The notes under the pieces: generated by a model
Databases searched by the model: none
The model's input: the letters and a program-made list of their open reading frames with translations, nothing else
What the model was told of the DNA's origin: nothing
Shown here: positions 1 through 7,993 of the stretch, piece after piece
Layout of the letters: every line of letters starts with the position of its first letter
How positions within the stretch are numbered: position 1 is the stretch's first letter
Made by a program: the position numbers and the translations under genes
Assembly (NCBI RefSeq): GCF_029589055.1
Contig: NZ_JARQZP010000007.1
Location: 1,612,001 to 1,676,000 of the forward strand
Source: Vibrio hannami
GTDB taxonomy: Bacteria > Pseudomonadota > Gammaproteobacteria > Enterobacterales > Vibrionaceae
Direction of reading: 5' to 3'
Length of the DNA stretch: 64,000 nucleotides

Positions 1-311
1 GCATAGTATCAAATATGGAGTTGACCCGTCAGGCCGGAGAGTCAGCTGTCAGCGAAACAGAAGTAGTTACACTTAGCCTGACTTCCCTCACTGACCATAT
101 TAATGAAATGAACTCCCTATCTTCAGAGATAGCTACGGCAGCTAGTGAACAAACAAGAGTTACGGGAGAGGTTGCTAAAAATATCTTTAAGATCAGTGAA
201 ATGGCTAATGTAGTGAGAGATAACGTCGAGCATTCCGCTAAAAATGTAGACACTATCGCCAGTATGTATAGCCAACTTTCATCAATGGTAGCAGAGTTTC
301 AAATCGATTAG
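1..311 (+). CDS. Methyl-accepting chemotaxis protein, C-terminal end (partial)
   Basis: This is the last ~100 residues of a chemoreceptor. The reading frame is open from the left edge, so the gene begins outside the window. The residues form the long heptad-patterned helix of the MCP signalling domain, with the typical run INEMN...IATAASEQTRVTGEVAKN that follows the receptor hairpin tip. In the family this part sits in the cytoplasm and passes ligand signals to CheA/CheW. No C-terminal CheR-docking pentapeptide is present; the protein ends in FQID. The ligand cannot be inferred because the sensor domain is missing. Confidence 0.85.
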   Translation, partial: IVSNMELTRQAGESAVSETEVVTLSLTSLTDHINEMNSLSSEIATAASEQTRVTGEVAKNIFKISEMANVVRDNVEHSAKNVDTIASMYSQLSSMVAEFQID

Positions 312-328
312 ATTAGCAGAAATACTAT

Positions 329-351
329 CAGAGGGGAGATTCCCCCCTCTG
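329..351. terminator. GC-rich hairpin between MCP gene and ABM gene
   Basis: An 8-bp perfect stem (cagagggg / cccctctg) with a 7-base loop lies between two convergent genes. There is no clear T-run on either side, so it may be a weak bidirectional terminator. Confidence 0.4.
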
Positions 352-396
352 TAATGAATGAGCCAAAGCTAAACTACAATGAAAAATGTCGGTAAG

Positions 397-687
397 TTAA
401 ACGGGTGTTAACTCCCTCCAGCTTAGTTCTTCCAGCTTTCCGTCAGTTTCCTTCTGAAAGACTTTAAGGTGATCAGTATTCAGGTGATATTGAAAAGCAT
501 CCTCGTTTTCATACAATTCAATCATCATATAAAGGTTCGGAAGTTCATTATCCTGATGCAAGCTATATCCCAGTACGCCAGGCTCTTTATCAAGTACTTC
601 CTGAGCCAGTTTTTTTAGTGAATTTTCCACTGATGCTGAATGCTCACTACTAGCATGGATTCTTGCCACTACGGTCTTATTCGTCAT
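397..687 (-). CDS. ABM-domain small monooxygenase-like protein
   Basis: A 96-residue protein of the antibiotic biosynthesis monooxygenase (ABM) fold, a dimeric alpha+beta barrel family that includes quinol monooxygenase YgiN and heme-degrading enzymes. Typical features are the N-terminal strand TVVARIHA, the motif GVLGYSLHQDNE, and the late YHLNTDHLKVF segment. It starts 24 bases after the transketolase C-subunit stop and reads in the same direction, so it is probably the third gene of that operon. A paralogue lies at 6615-6905, sharing the YxLHQDNE and TDGK motifs. The substrate is unknown. It lacks an obvious cofactor motif, as is normal for this family. Confidence 0.8.
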   Translation of the reverse strand: MTNKTVVARIHASSEHSASVENSLKKLAQEVLDKEPGVLGYSLHQDNELPNLYMMIELYENEDAFQYHLNTDHLKVFQKETDGKLEELSWRELTPV

Positions 688-711
688 CTTATTCGTTCCT
701 TAATAACCTTG

Positions 712-1679
712 TTATTTAGTAAACATTGCTTTCATGCTCTGATACAAACCTTCGGTATCGTAGCCGTTTTTACTGTACAGATATGGTGTGGTTGCAATAG
801 GTACAAACTCATCCGGACAGCCCAGACGTTTGAACTGGCAAGCAATACCTGTCTCTGCTATGGCAGAACCAACCATAGCCGTCAGTCCACCGCTCAGATT
901 GTGATCCTGTGCGGTTACTACCCGACCAGTAAGTGCTGCTTTACGAACAGCTTCAGTATCCAGAGGTTTGATAGTGTGCATATCAACAACTCGCACGCGA
1001 ATTCCTTCTTCTTCCAGACGATTAGCTGCATCCAAAGCCATCTGAACACAGACACCACTGACGATAAACGCCCCGTCTTCACCCTCTTTAGGAACAAGCG
1101 CTTTGCCAATTTCGTATTCATAGTCATCCTGATAAATAGGTTCGGCTGATTCCCTGCCAATACGGATGTAAACCGGTGACTTTAATTTGTAGGCCGCATC
1201 AAGCATTTTCTTTACCATCCATGGGTCACCAGGCTCAAGTACAGTCATTCCGTTCATGCTGCTCATGATGGCACAGTCTTCAAGAGCACAGTGGGTGGCT
1301 CCCATGTCCCCCGCAGAATAACCAGCACCTGTCCCCATTAAAATAGCAGGCAGCTTTCCATAGCAGATATCCGTTCGAACCTGCTCACAAGCACGCATGG
1401 AAAGAAATGGAGCCATACCGGTTATCAACGGATGCTGTCCCTCATGAGCGAGTCCTGCCGCGAAACTTGCCAGGTTTTGTTCTGCGATACCGACATTAAA
1501 GGAGCGTTCAGGGTATTTCTCTATAAAACCAGTGCTGCGGGTTGAACCACCTAAGTCAGCATTTACGACGACAAAGTCTTCGTATTTATCACCCATCTCG
1601 ACGATATGTTTACCAGCAACGTCCCTTGCGCTTTCTGCAAAAACTCAAGCACATCCATAGTTTTTGCCTGATCTGCCAT
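712..1679 (-). CDS. Transketolase-like C-terminal subunit (one frameshift)
   Basis: Pyrimidine-binding and C-terminal domains of a two-subunit, thiamine-diphosphate-dependent transketolase. The catalytic glutamate motif is visible in VGIAEQNLAS, followed by MAPFLSMRACEQVR and MGATHCALED. The natural start is the ATG at 1679, giving MADQAKTMDVLEF, which overlaps the end of the N-subunit gene by 35 bp. The frame is then lost in a T5 run on the minus strand (1639-1643). Adding one T joins it to FAESARDVAGKHIVEMGDKYEDF and gives a normal ~322-residue subunit. An internal ATG at 1596 would omit conserved residues. The indel may be a sequencing error, a mutation, or a -1 frameshift site. The sugar substrates are not known. 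Confidence 0.8.
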
Positions 1680-2529
1680 TACGCTTCTCCTCTTTTTCTT
1701 TATAGTTCTGCTCAATATCTTTCATTGCCTGTTGATAATCAGCATCACTTAGCTGACCTGCATGCCATTTTTTGCTGTTTGCCATGTAACTAATGCCGTT
1801 ACCTTTTACTGTGTTGCACAGAACCAGAGTAGGTGCATCACTCTGAGGTGAAGGTAGGTGATCAACGACATCGACCAGGGCTTTAATATCGTGGCCGTCA
1901 ACTTCAATAACGTTCCAGCCAAATGCCTTCCACTTATCCGTCATAGGATCCATTCCCATTACATCTTTAGTGAAACCATCAAACTGAAGTTTGTTGTAAT
2001 CAAGGAAGGCAACTACATTACCAAGTTTATAGTGTGCAGCAGTCATAATGCCTTCCCACATAGAGCCTTCGTTCAGCTCACCGTCACCAATAACAACGTA
2101 AACCCGGCTATCACTGGCTTTGTCTCGCAGTGCTTTGGCCCGGCCTACCGCAACAGGTAATCCATGTCCGAGTGAACCGGTGGAAACATCAACGTAAGGG
2201 TTAATCAGGTTGCACGAGTGCATACCAAAGCGACCGTTATCTGATGCGTACTCTTTATAAATGTCTTCTGCATCGTAACAACCACGAATTGCCTGAGAGA
2301 AACTGGTAACTGCTGCCGCATGCCCTTTGCTGAGTACAAAGCGATCTCGTTGTTCCCATTGCGGGTTATTGGCGTCGTATTTGATCGCGTATTGCCATAA
2401 TACAGTCATAACTTCCACGACGGAGAAATCACCACCAATGTGCATTAATGTCTGGTTGCACAGAGTCAGAAGATGCTTACGTAACTCGTAGGCTTTATCT
2501 TCTAGCTCAAGAAGCTGCTTTTCATCCAT
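1645..2529 (-). CDS. Transketolase-like N-terminal subunit
   Basis: Pyrophosphate-binding domain of a split transketolase, 294 residues. The thiamine-diphosphate/Mg motif GDGELNEG begins near residue 148 and ends with the Asn of DYNKLQ near residue 179. LSKGHAA and GSLGHGLPVAVG are further family signatures. It needs the downstream C-terminal subunit for activity in ketol-group transfer between sugar phosphates. It is the first gene of a probable N-C-ABM operon and is divergent from an IclR regulator at 2856, which suggests substrate-specific induction rather than housekeeping pentose metabolism (inference). Housekeeping bacterial TktA is a single ~660-residue chain, so this is an accessory enzyme. 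Confidence 0.88.
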   Translation of the reverse strand: MDEKQLLELEDKAYELRKHLLTLCNQTLMHIGGDFSVVEVMTVLWQYAIKYDANNPQWEQRDRFVLSKGHAAAVTSFSQAIRGCYDAEDIYKEYASDNGRFGMHSCNLINPYVDVSTGSLGHGLPVAVGRAKALRDKASDSRVYVVIGDGELNEGSMWEGIMTAAHYKLGNVVAFLDYNKLQFDGFTKDVMGMDPMTDKWKAFGWNVIEVDGHDIKALVDVVDHLPSPQSDAPTLVLCNTVKGNGISYMANSKKWHAGQLSDADYQQAMKDIEQNYKEKEEKRNGRSGKNYGCA

Positions 2530-2855
2530 ATTTCATAACCTCTAAATTAGTTCTATTTTTGCGTTCATATTAAGCTAATGAACTTGATTCGATAAAAATA
2601 ATGAACTAACTCCGGCTAATTAATAAAGCTTCCTATTCTATATTTAATTTGCTTATCACGAATAATTTATTTAGCCTTTGAAATTCGGTAATGTCGAATT
2701 ATAGCATTGACATGTTATTTATTAGATGGTGTGGATTTTTGTTAAAATAACAAAACTATTTTGTATTTATAGTTATGGCTAACAACTTTAGTTTAGTGTT
2801 AGTTTATTCATGTTTATGGAGAAAACTGGGGCTCAGATTGAACTAAAGGGGTGAT
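2530..2855. promoter_or_regulatory. Divergent promoter region with perfect palindrome (2737-2755)
   Basis: An AT-rich 326-bp gap separates the transketolase operon (leftward) from the IclR gene (rightward). It contains a perfect inverted repeat, TTTTGTTA-AAA-TAACAAAA, at 2737-2755. Its place about 100 bp before the regulator gene makes it a candidate operator for the IclR protein. No small gene or RNA was seen here. Confidence 0.45.
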
Positions 2856-3560
2856 ATGAAACATATCCAATCGATAGAGCGAGCAATGCTGGTATTGGAA
2901 GAACTATCAGCTGCTAACGCCCCTTTGAGCTTATCCTATCTTGCTCAAAAGCTATCGTTGAAAAAGAGTACATTACACGGCATATTGAACACGTTGTCGA
3001 GTTTGGGATATGTCGATAGCCAACATCACCTCTACACCGTAGGAACCGGGGTTTTCGGTTTCCATCCCTATATTGATACTTGCTATGAGAAAATTAAAAA
3101 CAAGTTTTTCTACCACTTGGATGCGGTTTCCAAAATGACACCTGATTTGGTTCTTTTATCACTCCCATGTGGATTAAATGAGTACATTTGTATTGAAGGG
3201 TTAGGTAAAAACAATAGTTTAAATAGAAAAGATTTTGTAGGAATAAAAGAAAAAACAACCAAAACCCCAACCGGAAAAGTAATTCAGGCATTTTGTCATA
3301 AAAATAATACGGATAATATCAGTCAGTTAAATTCTGAGTTCTATAGAGAAATAAATAAAATTCATAACGAAGGCTTTGCAACAAATATCTTTGAGAAAGA
3401 CGCAGACATATACCATATCTCAGCACCTCTGTACGACAAAGGTGAGGCCATTGCTGCGATTTCTTTGGTTGGAACCAGAGAGCAGCTAAAAAAAAGACCT
3501 CTCTTACATCACCTTGGGATATTACAAGGGACATCTTTACTCCACGTTCGGCACTCATAA
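2856..3560 (+). CDS. IclR-family transcriptional regulator
   Basis: A 234-residue regulator with an N-terminal winged helix-turn-helix (about residues 5-60, including SLSYLAQKLSLKKSTLHGILNTL) and a C-terminal IclR effector-binding domain (about 75-230, including TPTGKVIQAF and HISAPLYDKGEAIAAISLVG). A good ribosome site (AAAGGGGTGAT) precedes the ATG. It is divergent from the split transketolase operon and is its likely local regulator. IclR proteins commonly control catabolic operons and respond to a pathway metabolite; the ligand here is unknown. Confidence 0.9.
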   Translation: MKHIQSIERAMLVLEELSAANAPLSLSYLAQKLSLKKSTLHGILNTLSSLGYVDSQHHLYTVGTGVFGFHPYIDTCYEKIKNKFFYHLDAVSKMTPDLVLLSLPCGLNEYICIEGLGKNNSLNRKDFVGIKEKTTKTPTGKVIQAFCHKNNTDNISQLNSEFYREINKIHNEGFATNIFEKDADIYHISAPLYDKGEAIAAISLVGTREQLKKRPLLHHLGILQGTSLLHVRHS

Positions 3561-3600
3561 CCTCTTCAATCTGCTCGATAATGATAATCCAGATAAATGA

Positions 3601-3616
3601 AGCCTTGAGGCTTTTT
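3601..3616 (+). terminator. Short intrinsic terminator after the IclR gene
   Basis: Stem AGCC / GGCT with a TTGA loop runs into five T residues, about 40 bp after the IclR stop codon. The stem is short, so efficiency may be modest. Confidence 0.5.
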
Positions 3617-3723
3617 ACCTTCAAATTCCGTTTCCTAAATAACATCTTCATTGAGTATGCCCAGTTGAGGGACGGTTCTTGGAGCATGTCAGGATACTAC
3701 TACTTCCTGTTCCCCTATTAGAT

Positions 3724-3753
3724 CAAAGGTCTAGCTTGAAAGCTAGACCTTTG
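3724..3753. terminator. Hairpin between convergent genes
   Basis: A long perfect stem (CAAAGGTCTAGCTT / its complement, with a GAAA-type loop) lies between the IclR gene and the leftward binding-protein gene. The flanking T-runs are short (TTTG). It is probably a bidirectional terminator. Confidence 0.55.
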
Positions 3754-3802
3754 TATATGTTTTCAGCAGTCTGAATGCCATGAACTAATCATGGCAGTGT
3801 TT

Positions 3803-4594
3803 CTATTTTGTGATGAAACCATTAGCCTTTAGCCAATCACGGGTCACATCACCTCGCGCTTGCCCTTCACGACAAACTTTATAGTCCAGTTCAGCTATGA
3901 TGTCGTTTGAGAAACGAAGTGAATCCAATTTTCGAACCTGCTCATCCGTAAACAGATCCTTTTTGTCTTCTCTAAGAAGCAATACCGCTCTGTCTACGAT
4001 ACCCAACAGGCCTTTAGGCTCTTTAATCTCGCGAATATCATATCGATAATGTAAAAATTGTGGCTTCCACAAAGGAACAATCACCCATTCTTCATTTGCT
4101 ACCGCATTTTCGAAGGCGTTGAAGCAGTCATCTTCCGTACCGGTAAAAAACTCATACCCGGCATCACTTAAGCCGTATTCTTCCATCATTTTAATAGAGA
4201 AGCGGGTAATACCAGCTCCCGAGTTAATTCCCTGAATTTTCGAAATCATCTTGTCAGCGACTTCTGGTTTTACCAGGTCTGCGACTTCAGACACTTCATC
4301 TTCAGGAACATAGCCTGGTACACCCCAGTGGGCATAAGGTTCATAGTGTAGGCCAAGTTCAATGAGTGATACCTTTTCCTCAACATCTGCTTTATAAATG
4401 CCGTGACTTGATGGAAGCCAGGCGGAAGAGAGCATATCAACCTCTCCCGATTTTAGCTTTTTAAAGTTTTCCTGGTGAGGAGAGAAGACTTGTTCAACCT
4501 CAAAGCCCATATCAGTTAATACATTTGCAACCAGTGACGCTGTAGTGTGATGAAATGAGAGATCAGTTACACCAATAGTGATTTTTTTTGCCAT
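3803..4594 (-). CDS. Glycine betaine-type (OpuAC) substrate-binding protein without signal peptide
   Basis: A 263-residue protein of the OpuAC/ProX ligand-binding fold (type II periplasmic binding protein for quaternary ammonium compounds). The aromatic-box tryptophan segments SSAWLPSSH, AHWGVPGY and VPLWKPQF are visible. Unlike family members that serve ABC importers, it begins MAKKITIGVTDLSF with no signal peptide. An in-frame TAA directly before the ATG, with a GAGGAA ribosome site just upstream, rules out a longer start. No permease or ATPase gene is adjacent. It may be a cytoplasmic ligand-binding protein or a diverged enzyme; the ligand is unproven. A putative LysR operator lies at 4684-4704. 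Confidence 0.85.
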   Translation of the reverse strand: MAKKITIGVTDLSFHHTTASLVANVLTDMGFEVEQVFSPHQENFKKLKSGEVDMLSSAWLPSSHGIYKADVEEKVSLIELGLHYEPYAHWGVPGYVPEDEVSEVADLVKPEVADKMISKIQGINSGAGITRFSIKMMEEYGLSDAGYEFFTGTEDDCFNAFENAVANEEWVIVPLWKPQFLHYRYDIREIKEPKGLLGIVDRAVLLLREDKKDLFTDEQVRKLDSLRFSNDIIAELDYKVCREGQARGDVTRDWLKANGFITK

Positions 4595-4683
4595 TTATTG
4601 TTCCTCATATTTAGCAACTTGCTAACGTTGGAACGATGCTACTGCTAATAAGTAGAGCAAAAAACAGTTTCAAAATTGAATTA

Positions 4684-4704
4684 TTTTCAAAGCTGATTTG
4701 ACAA
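4684..4704. promoter_or_regulatory. Putative LysR operator, copy 1
   Basis: TTTTC-N11-GACAA with the inner perfect dyad TCAAA-N5-TTTGA. It lies about 90-110 bp upstream of the binding-protein start codon. The same dyad recurs at 6500 and 8879, and a relative at 5233, around the LysR gene at 7012. Confidence 0.55.
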
Positions 4705-4707
4705 TCA

Positions 4708-5112
4708 CTACCGGATACAAAACATTGTGTCTGACTGCTTTCTCTCTATCCATGCTGCGCGACTTTCTTTTGTCGAGAACTCTTCTAGCTTAAACTGAGA
4801 CCAGCGAGGATAACCTATCCTAATTAATGTATAAAACGCCCGTGACTGCCAGTCTAGTGCTTGTTTGCTTGGGGTTCGAACCTCATTGCTCATCTTTATG
4901 TCTAATAAGCAGGTAATGATATCACCGCTTTCCGCCATTACTTCGCCGTTATCCTTAACGAGGATAGGAACCTTCTTTTTCCCTATAAGAGTGGTAGGTG
5001 TTTCAACATCATCATATCCAACAACGACTTCTTCTAAATTAACTCCCAGCTTGCGGGCAATATACAGGACACGCGAGCAAAAAGGACAGTGCTCATAGAT
5101 ATATAATTTCAT
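4708..5112 (-). pseudogene. grxB: Glutaredoxin 2 (GrxB-like), C-terminally truncated
   Basis: The first 134 residues match the GrxB type of glutaredoxin: MKLYIYEHCPFCSR carries the CPFC redox pair, followed by TPTTLIGKKKVPIL (cis-Pro) and a GST-like helical start (ALDWQSRAFYTLIR). GrxB is normally about 215 residues, so roughly 80 residues of the helical domain are missing. The sequence after the TAG (toward 4600) does not encode the rest in any frame that I could read. The start is put at 5112 because GrxB proteins begin MKLY. Neighbouring glutathione genes fit a thiol-redox role. Whether the remaining thioredoxin domain is functional is unknown. Confidence 0.75.
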
Positions 5113-5160
5113 ACGGTACTCCATATATCTTGAACTAAGTAGGTCAGGTTATTTGAAACA

Positions 5161-5181
5161 CTTTCTTTTCTCAATTGAAAA
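5161..5181. promoter_or_regulatory. Possible weaker LysR operator
   Basis: CTTTC-N11-GAAAA, about 50 bp upstream of the truncated grxB start. It matches the outer arms of the repeated operator but not the inner TCAAA/TTTGA dyad, so support is weak. Confidence 0.25.
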
Positions 5182-5232
5182 AAGGAGCGTAATAAAGGCA
5201 CGGCTGAACGTGATTTTTATAGGTAGGAACAA

Positions 5233-5253
5233 TTATCAAATTTGGTTGGATAA
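5233..5253. promoter_or_regulatory. Putative LysR operator, copy 2
   Basis: A perfect TTATC-N11-GATAA dyad (the classic LysR T-N11-A geometry), centred about 99 bp upstream of the yellow-family gene start codon. The left inner arm TCAAA is kept; the right inner arm is TTGGA. Confidence 0.6.
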
Positions 5254-5341
5254 TATTTCAAATAAGAAGCTGTTTTTCTGTTGCCCCTAGCACTCTACGA
5301 TTGCGTCAACTCAAAAGTTAACCCAAAAAGGACGCGATACA

Positions 5342-6439
5342 ATGAAACCTCTTAAGACTCTGCTTGCATTAAGCACTGCAATGATTTTAAACACAGCAAC
5401 TGCCGCAACAGGCAATTTAGAAGTGGTAGCAAAACTAGATGGAACCCGCCCAGGAAATCCGACTGTAACGCCAGAAGGTCGCATCATTCTTTCTATGCAA
5501 CCACTGGATGCACCTGAGTTTCGTGTTGTAGAGCTGATGGCAAATGGTGACCTAAAGCCCTTCCCTACCGTTGATTGGGCAGACGGACCGGAGAAAGGTA
5601 AAGTTGGTCTTGCATCGGTTATCGGTGTGGATACCACAGCAGATGGTGTCGTATATATCCTTGATATGGGTAGCCAAACCACTCCAGCGCAAATTGTTGC
5701 GTGGGACAGCGTAAACAACAAACTGGTTAAAGCTATCGAAATCGATAAAAGTGTGACGGTAGCAAACTCCTTCCTTCAAGATTTCGCATTAGATACCAAA
5801 CGCAATATGATGTATATCGCTGATACAACACTAGGTAACCTGGTTGGTGAATCAAAATCTGCATTTGTTGTTGTCGATTTAGAAACAGGTAAAGCGCGTC
5901 GTGTACTGGAGTCTCAGGCTGAACTAATGTCGCCTGAACATAAAGTCGTGATCAACGGTTCAGTTATGGGAACAAAACGTAAGGACGGTAGCAAAGAGGC
6001 GCTGTATCTTGGCCTTAACCCGATTACTATCGATGAGCAAAACGAGTGGGTTTACTTCGGCACAGTAAACGGTGACAAGGTATACCGTATCCCGGCTGCG
6101 GTACTGGCAGATGAAAAAGCTTCTGTTAAAAAGCAAGCTGACAGTATTGAGTACTTCAGCAATAAGAAACCAAGTGATGGCATGATGATTGGTCCTAAAG
6201 GCAATATTTATGTGGGTGACCTTGAGAAAAACGCTATTGCTGTTTCAAACCAAGATGGCTACCGCATCCTGGCTCAGGATAAGAAACTTCTTGATTGGGC
6301 TGACGGTTTTTCAATTGATAAGAAGAATGGCTATCTGTATATGACTCAGAACCAGCTACATCTTCACCCTGCCTTAAATGAGGGCGAGGAAGGTAGCAGC
6401 AAGCCATATCATATCCTTCGCATTAAACTATCTAAGTAA
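5342..6439 (+). CDS. Secreted major royal jelly/yellow-family protein
   Basis: A 365-residue protein with a Sec signal peptide (MKPLKTLLALSTAMILNTATA, probable cleavage after ATA) and a six-bladed beta-propeller of the MRJP/yellow family (about residues 25-360). Supporting segments are GNPTVTPEGRIILSM, GVVYILDMG, FLQDFALDTKRNMMYIADT and GLNPITIDEQNEWVYFG. Bacterial members are exported proteins of unknown activity, sometimes compared with lactonases. The gene has its own terminator and is followed by an ABM-domain gene. A TTATC-N11-GATAA site sits in its promoter region, linking it to the LysR gene at 7012. The substrate cannot be named. Confidence 0.88.
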   Translation: MKPLKTLLALSTAMILNTATAATGNLEVVAKLDGTRPGNPTVTPEGRIILSMQPLDAPEFRVVELMANGDLKPFPTVDWADGPEKGKVGLASVIGVDTTADGVVYILDMGSQTTPAQIVAWDSVNNKLVKAIEIDKSVTVANSFLQDFALDTKRNMMYIADTTLGNLVGESKSAFVVVDLETGKARRVLESQAELMSPEHKVVINGSVMGTKRKDGSKEALYLGLNPITIDEQNEWVYFGTVNGDKVYRIPAAVLADEKASVKKQADSIEYFSNKKPSDGMMIGPKGNIYVGDLEKNAIAVSNQDGYRILAQDKKLLDWADGFSIDKKNGYLYMTQNQLHLHPALNEGEEGSSKPYHILRIKLSK

Positions 6440-6460
6440 TCAGAAACGAATAACACTAAT

Positions 6461-6487
6461 AGCCAGCACATTCCTGCTGGCTTTTTT
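6461..6487 (+). terminator. Intrinsic terminator of the yellow-family gene
   Basis: Stem AGCCAGCA / TGCTGGCT with a short loop (CATTCC) is followed by six T residues, about 20 bp after the stop codon. Confidence 0.85.
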
Positions 6488-6499
6488 ACACCAAAACTA

Positions 6500-6520
6500 T
6501 TATCAAATAATGTTTGAAAA
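6500..6520. promoter_or_regulatory. Putative LysR operator, copy 3
   Basis: TTATC-N11-GAAAA with the perfect inner dyad TCAAA-N5-TTTGA, centred about 105 bp upstream of the ABM gene start. Confidence 0.6.
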
Positions 6521-6614
6521 TGATTCCATCGTTAGACTCTTTATAACGAATGATGGCAGAGCTACCATCAACTCCGTTGTCACGTTAAACAATTTTATTA
6601 CAGAGGAATGAACA

Positions 6615-6905
6615 ATGGCTAAACTGACTATCGTTGCAAATATCGTTGCAAAAGAAGACAACATTGAACTGGTAAAAACTGAGCTACTTAAGCTTATCGA
6701 TATCACTCGTGCAGAAGAAGGTTGCATCAACTACGACCTTCACCAAGACAACGAGAACCCAAAGCATTTTGTATTCTATGAAAACTGGGAATCTCGTGAG
6801 TTGTGGCAAATCCATATGGGTAACCAGCACCTAAAAGACTATATTGAAGCTACAGATGGTAAGGTTGAACTGTTCACTGTACAAGAAATGAACCATATCG
6901 CTTAA
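6615..6905 (+). CDS. ABM-domain small monooxygenase-like protein (YgiN type)
   Basis: A 96-residue ABM-fold protein: MAKLTIVANIVAKEDN, then CINYDLHQDNENPKHFVFYENWES, then HMGNQHLKDY. This motif pattern is close to quinol monooxygenase YgiN and other small quinone or aromatic monooxygenases that need no metal or flavin. A ribosome site (AGAGGAATGAAC) precedes the ATG. It lies between the yellow-family gene and the LysR gene, with its own putative LysR operator at 6500-6520. It is paralogous to the gene at 397-687. A role against reactive quinones or electrophiles would fit the glutathione neighbours, but this is inference. Confidence 0.85.
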   Translation: MAKLTIVANIVAKEDNIELVKTELLKLIDITRAEEGCINYDLHQDNENPKHFVFYENWESRELWQIHMGNQHLKDYIEATDGKVELFTVQEMNHIA

Positions 6906-6950
6906 ATAAGTTAAAGTTATATACAGTCGTTACAACTGATTGAGAACCAA

Positions 6951-6975
6951 GGGCCGACTATTTGATAGTCGGCCC
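6951..6975 (+). terminator. Strong hairpin after the ABM gene
   Basis: A 10-bp GC-rich stem (GGGCCGACTA / TAGTCGGCCC) around TTTGA, followed by a T-rich stretch. It separates the ABM gene from the LysR gene. Confidence 0.7.
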
Positions 6976-7011
6976 TCTTGGGTTTGTTATTTTTAATAAG
7001 AGAGAGTAGAT

Positions 7012-7932
7012 ATGCAGCTTGAAGATTTGCAGGTTGTACTTACAGTCGCAGAATTTCGCAGTATCACCGCTGCTGCGACAGCCCTTGATATGCACACGGC
7101 AACGGCCAGTGCAGCAGTAAAACGTGTTGAAGCAACACTAGGAGCTGAGCTCTTTGTTCGTACAACCCGGCGACTGAGATTATCTAGTGCAGGAGAGCGC
7201 TATCTACCTGAGTGCGAAAAAGCAATGCAGATGCTTGAACGGGCAAAGCAGAATATGCGGGACGACCAGGACGATATTGATGGTGAAATTCGCATCGCCC
7301 TTTCCTCTGATTTAGGTCGGAACCTGGTGGCGCCCTGGCTTGATGAGTTTATGGCTACAAATCCGAAGGTAACTCTCAGAAGTCATATCAGCGACAGCAA
7401 CATCGATTTCTACCGTGATTCCGTTGATATGGCCCTTCGCTATGGTTCTCCAAGCGATTCAAGTATGTATGGTTTCAAAATCTGCGATGTGCCCCGGCTA
7501 CTATGTGCAACGCCTGATTATTTGAAGGAGTATGGGACTCCCGATCAGCCAAATGATCTCTTGTCGCACAATGCGCTGCTTTACCAATTGCAAGATACGT
7601 TACAGGACACATGGAAGTTCTCTGATGAAAAACAGGATTACAAAATAAAGCTGAAAGGAAACCGGGCTTCTAATGATGGTGACCTGGTCAGACGCTGGTG
7701 CGCTTCTGGGAGCGGACTGGCTATCAAGTCTTGTTTGGATATGGCACCAGATCTGCTTTCCGGCACAGTGATAAATGTGATGCCGGAGTATAAGCCGACT
7801 TCAACCGAACTTTGGTTGATTTGCCCCAGCAGACAATCAATCACGCCCAGCGTGAGGCAACTGCGTGATTTGTTCAGAGAGAAGACCGAGAGTATTCTGA
7901 ATCAGTTGTCTTCTAAAGGAATTCTGGATTAA
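7012..7932 (+). CDS. LysR-family transcriptional regulator
   Basis: A 306-residue regulator. Residues 1-60 form the LysR winged helix-turn-helix (MQLEDLQVVLTVAEFRSITAAATALDMHTATASAAVKRVEATLGAELFVRTTRRL, read as motif segments), and about 90-295 form the periplasmic-binding-like effector domain (EIRIALSSDLGR, DMALRYGSP, CASGSGLAIKS). It belongs to the AaeR/DmlR-like subgroup. Four T-N11-A dyads of one common design lie at nearby promoters (4684, 5233, 6500, 8879), which makes this the natural candidate to bind them. No similar dyad was seen before its own gene. The effector is unknown. Confidence 0.92.
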   Translation: MQLEDLQVVLTVAEFRSITAAATALDMHTATASAAVKRVEATLGAELFVRTTRRLRLSSAGERYLPECEKAMQMLERAKQNMRDDQDDIDGEIRIALSSDLGRNLVAPWLDEFMATNPKVTLRSHISDSNIDFYRDSVDMALRYGSPSDSSMYGFKICDVPRLLCATPDYLKEYGTPDQPNDLLSHNALLYQLQDTLQDTWKFSDEKQDYKIKLKGNRASNDGDLVRRWCASGSGLAIKSCLDMAPDLLSGTVINVMPEYKPTSTELWLICPSRQSITPSVRQLRDLFREKTESILNQLSSKGILD

Positions 7933-7954
7933 CCCAACTGGAAGCCAGAGAGAA

Positions 7955-7977
7955 TGTGCGGTACTGAGGAGTACCGC
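7955..7977. terminator. Hairpin between LysR and TauE genes
   Basis: Stem GCGGTACT / AGTACCGC with a GAGG-type loop lies between convergent genes. It lacks a T-run. Confidence 0.4.
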
Positions 7978-7993
7978 TTAGCCCGAGCTGAGG

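Noticed and set aside
640..1149. Plus-strand frame opposite the transketolase C subunit
   Set aside because: The minus strand codes a well-conserved enzyme over the same stretch; the plus-strand product has no family features.
6378..6611. Small open frame between the yellow-family and ABM genes
   Set aside because: It starts inside the previous gene, spans a terminator and the putative operator, and has no ribosome site.
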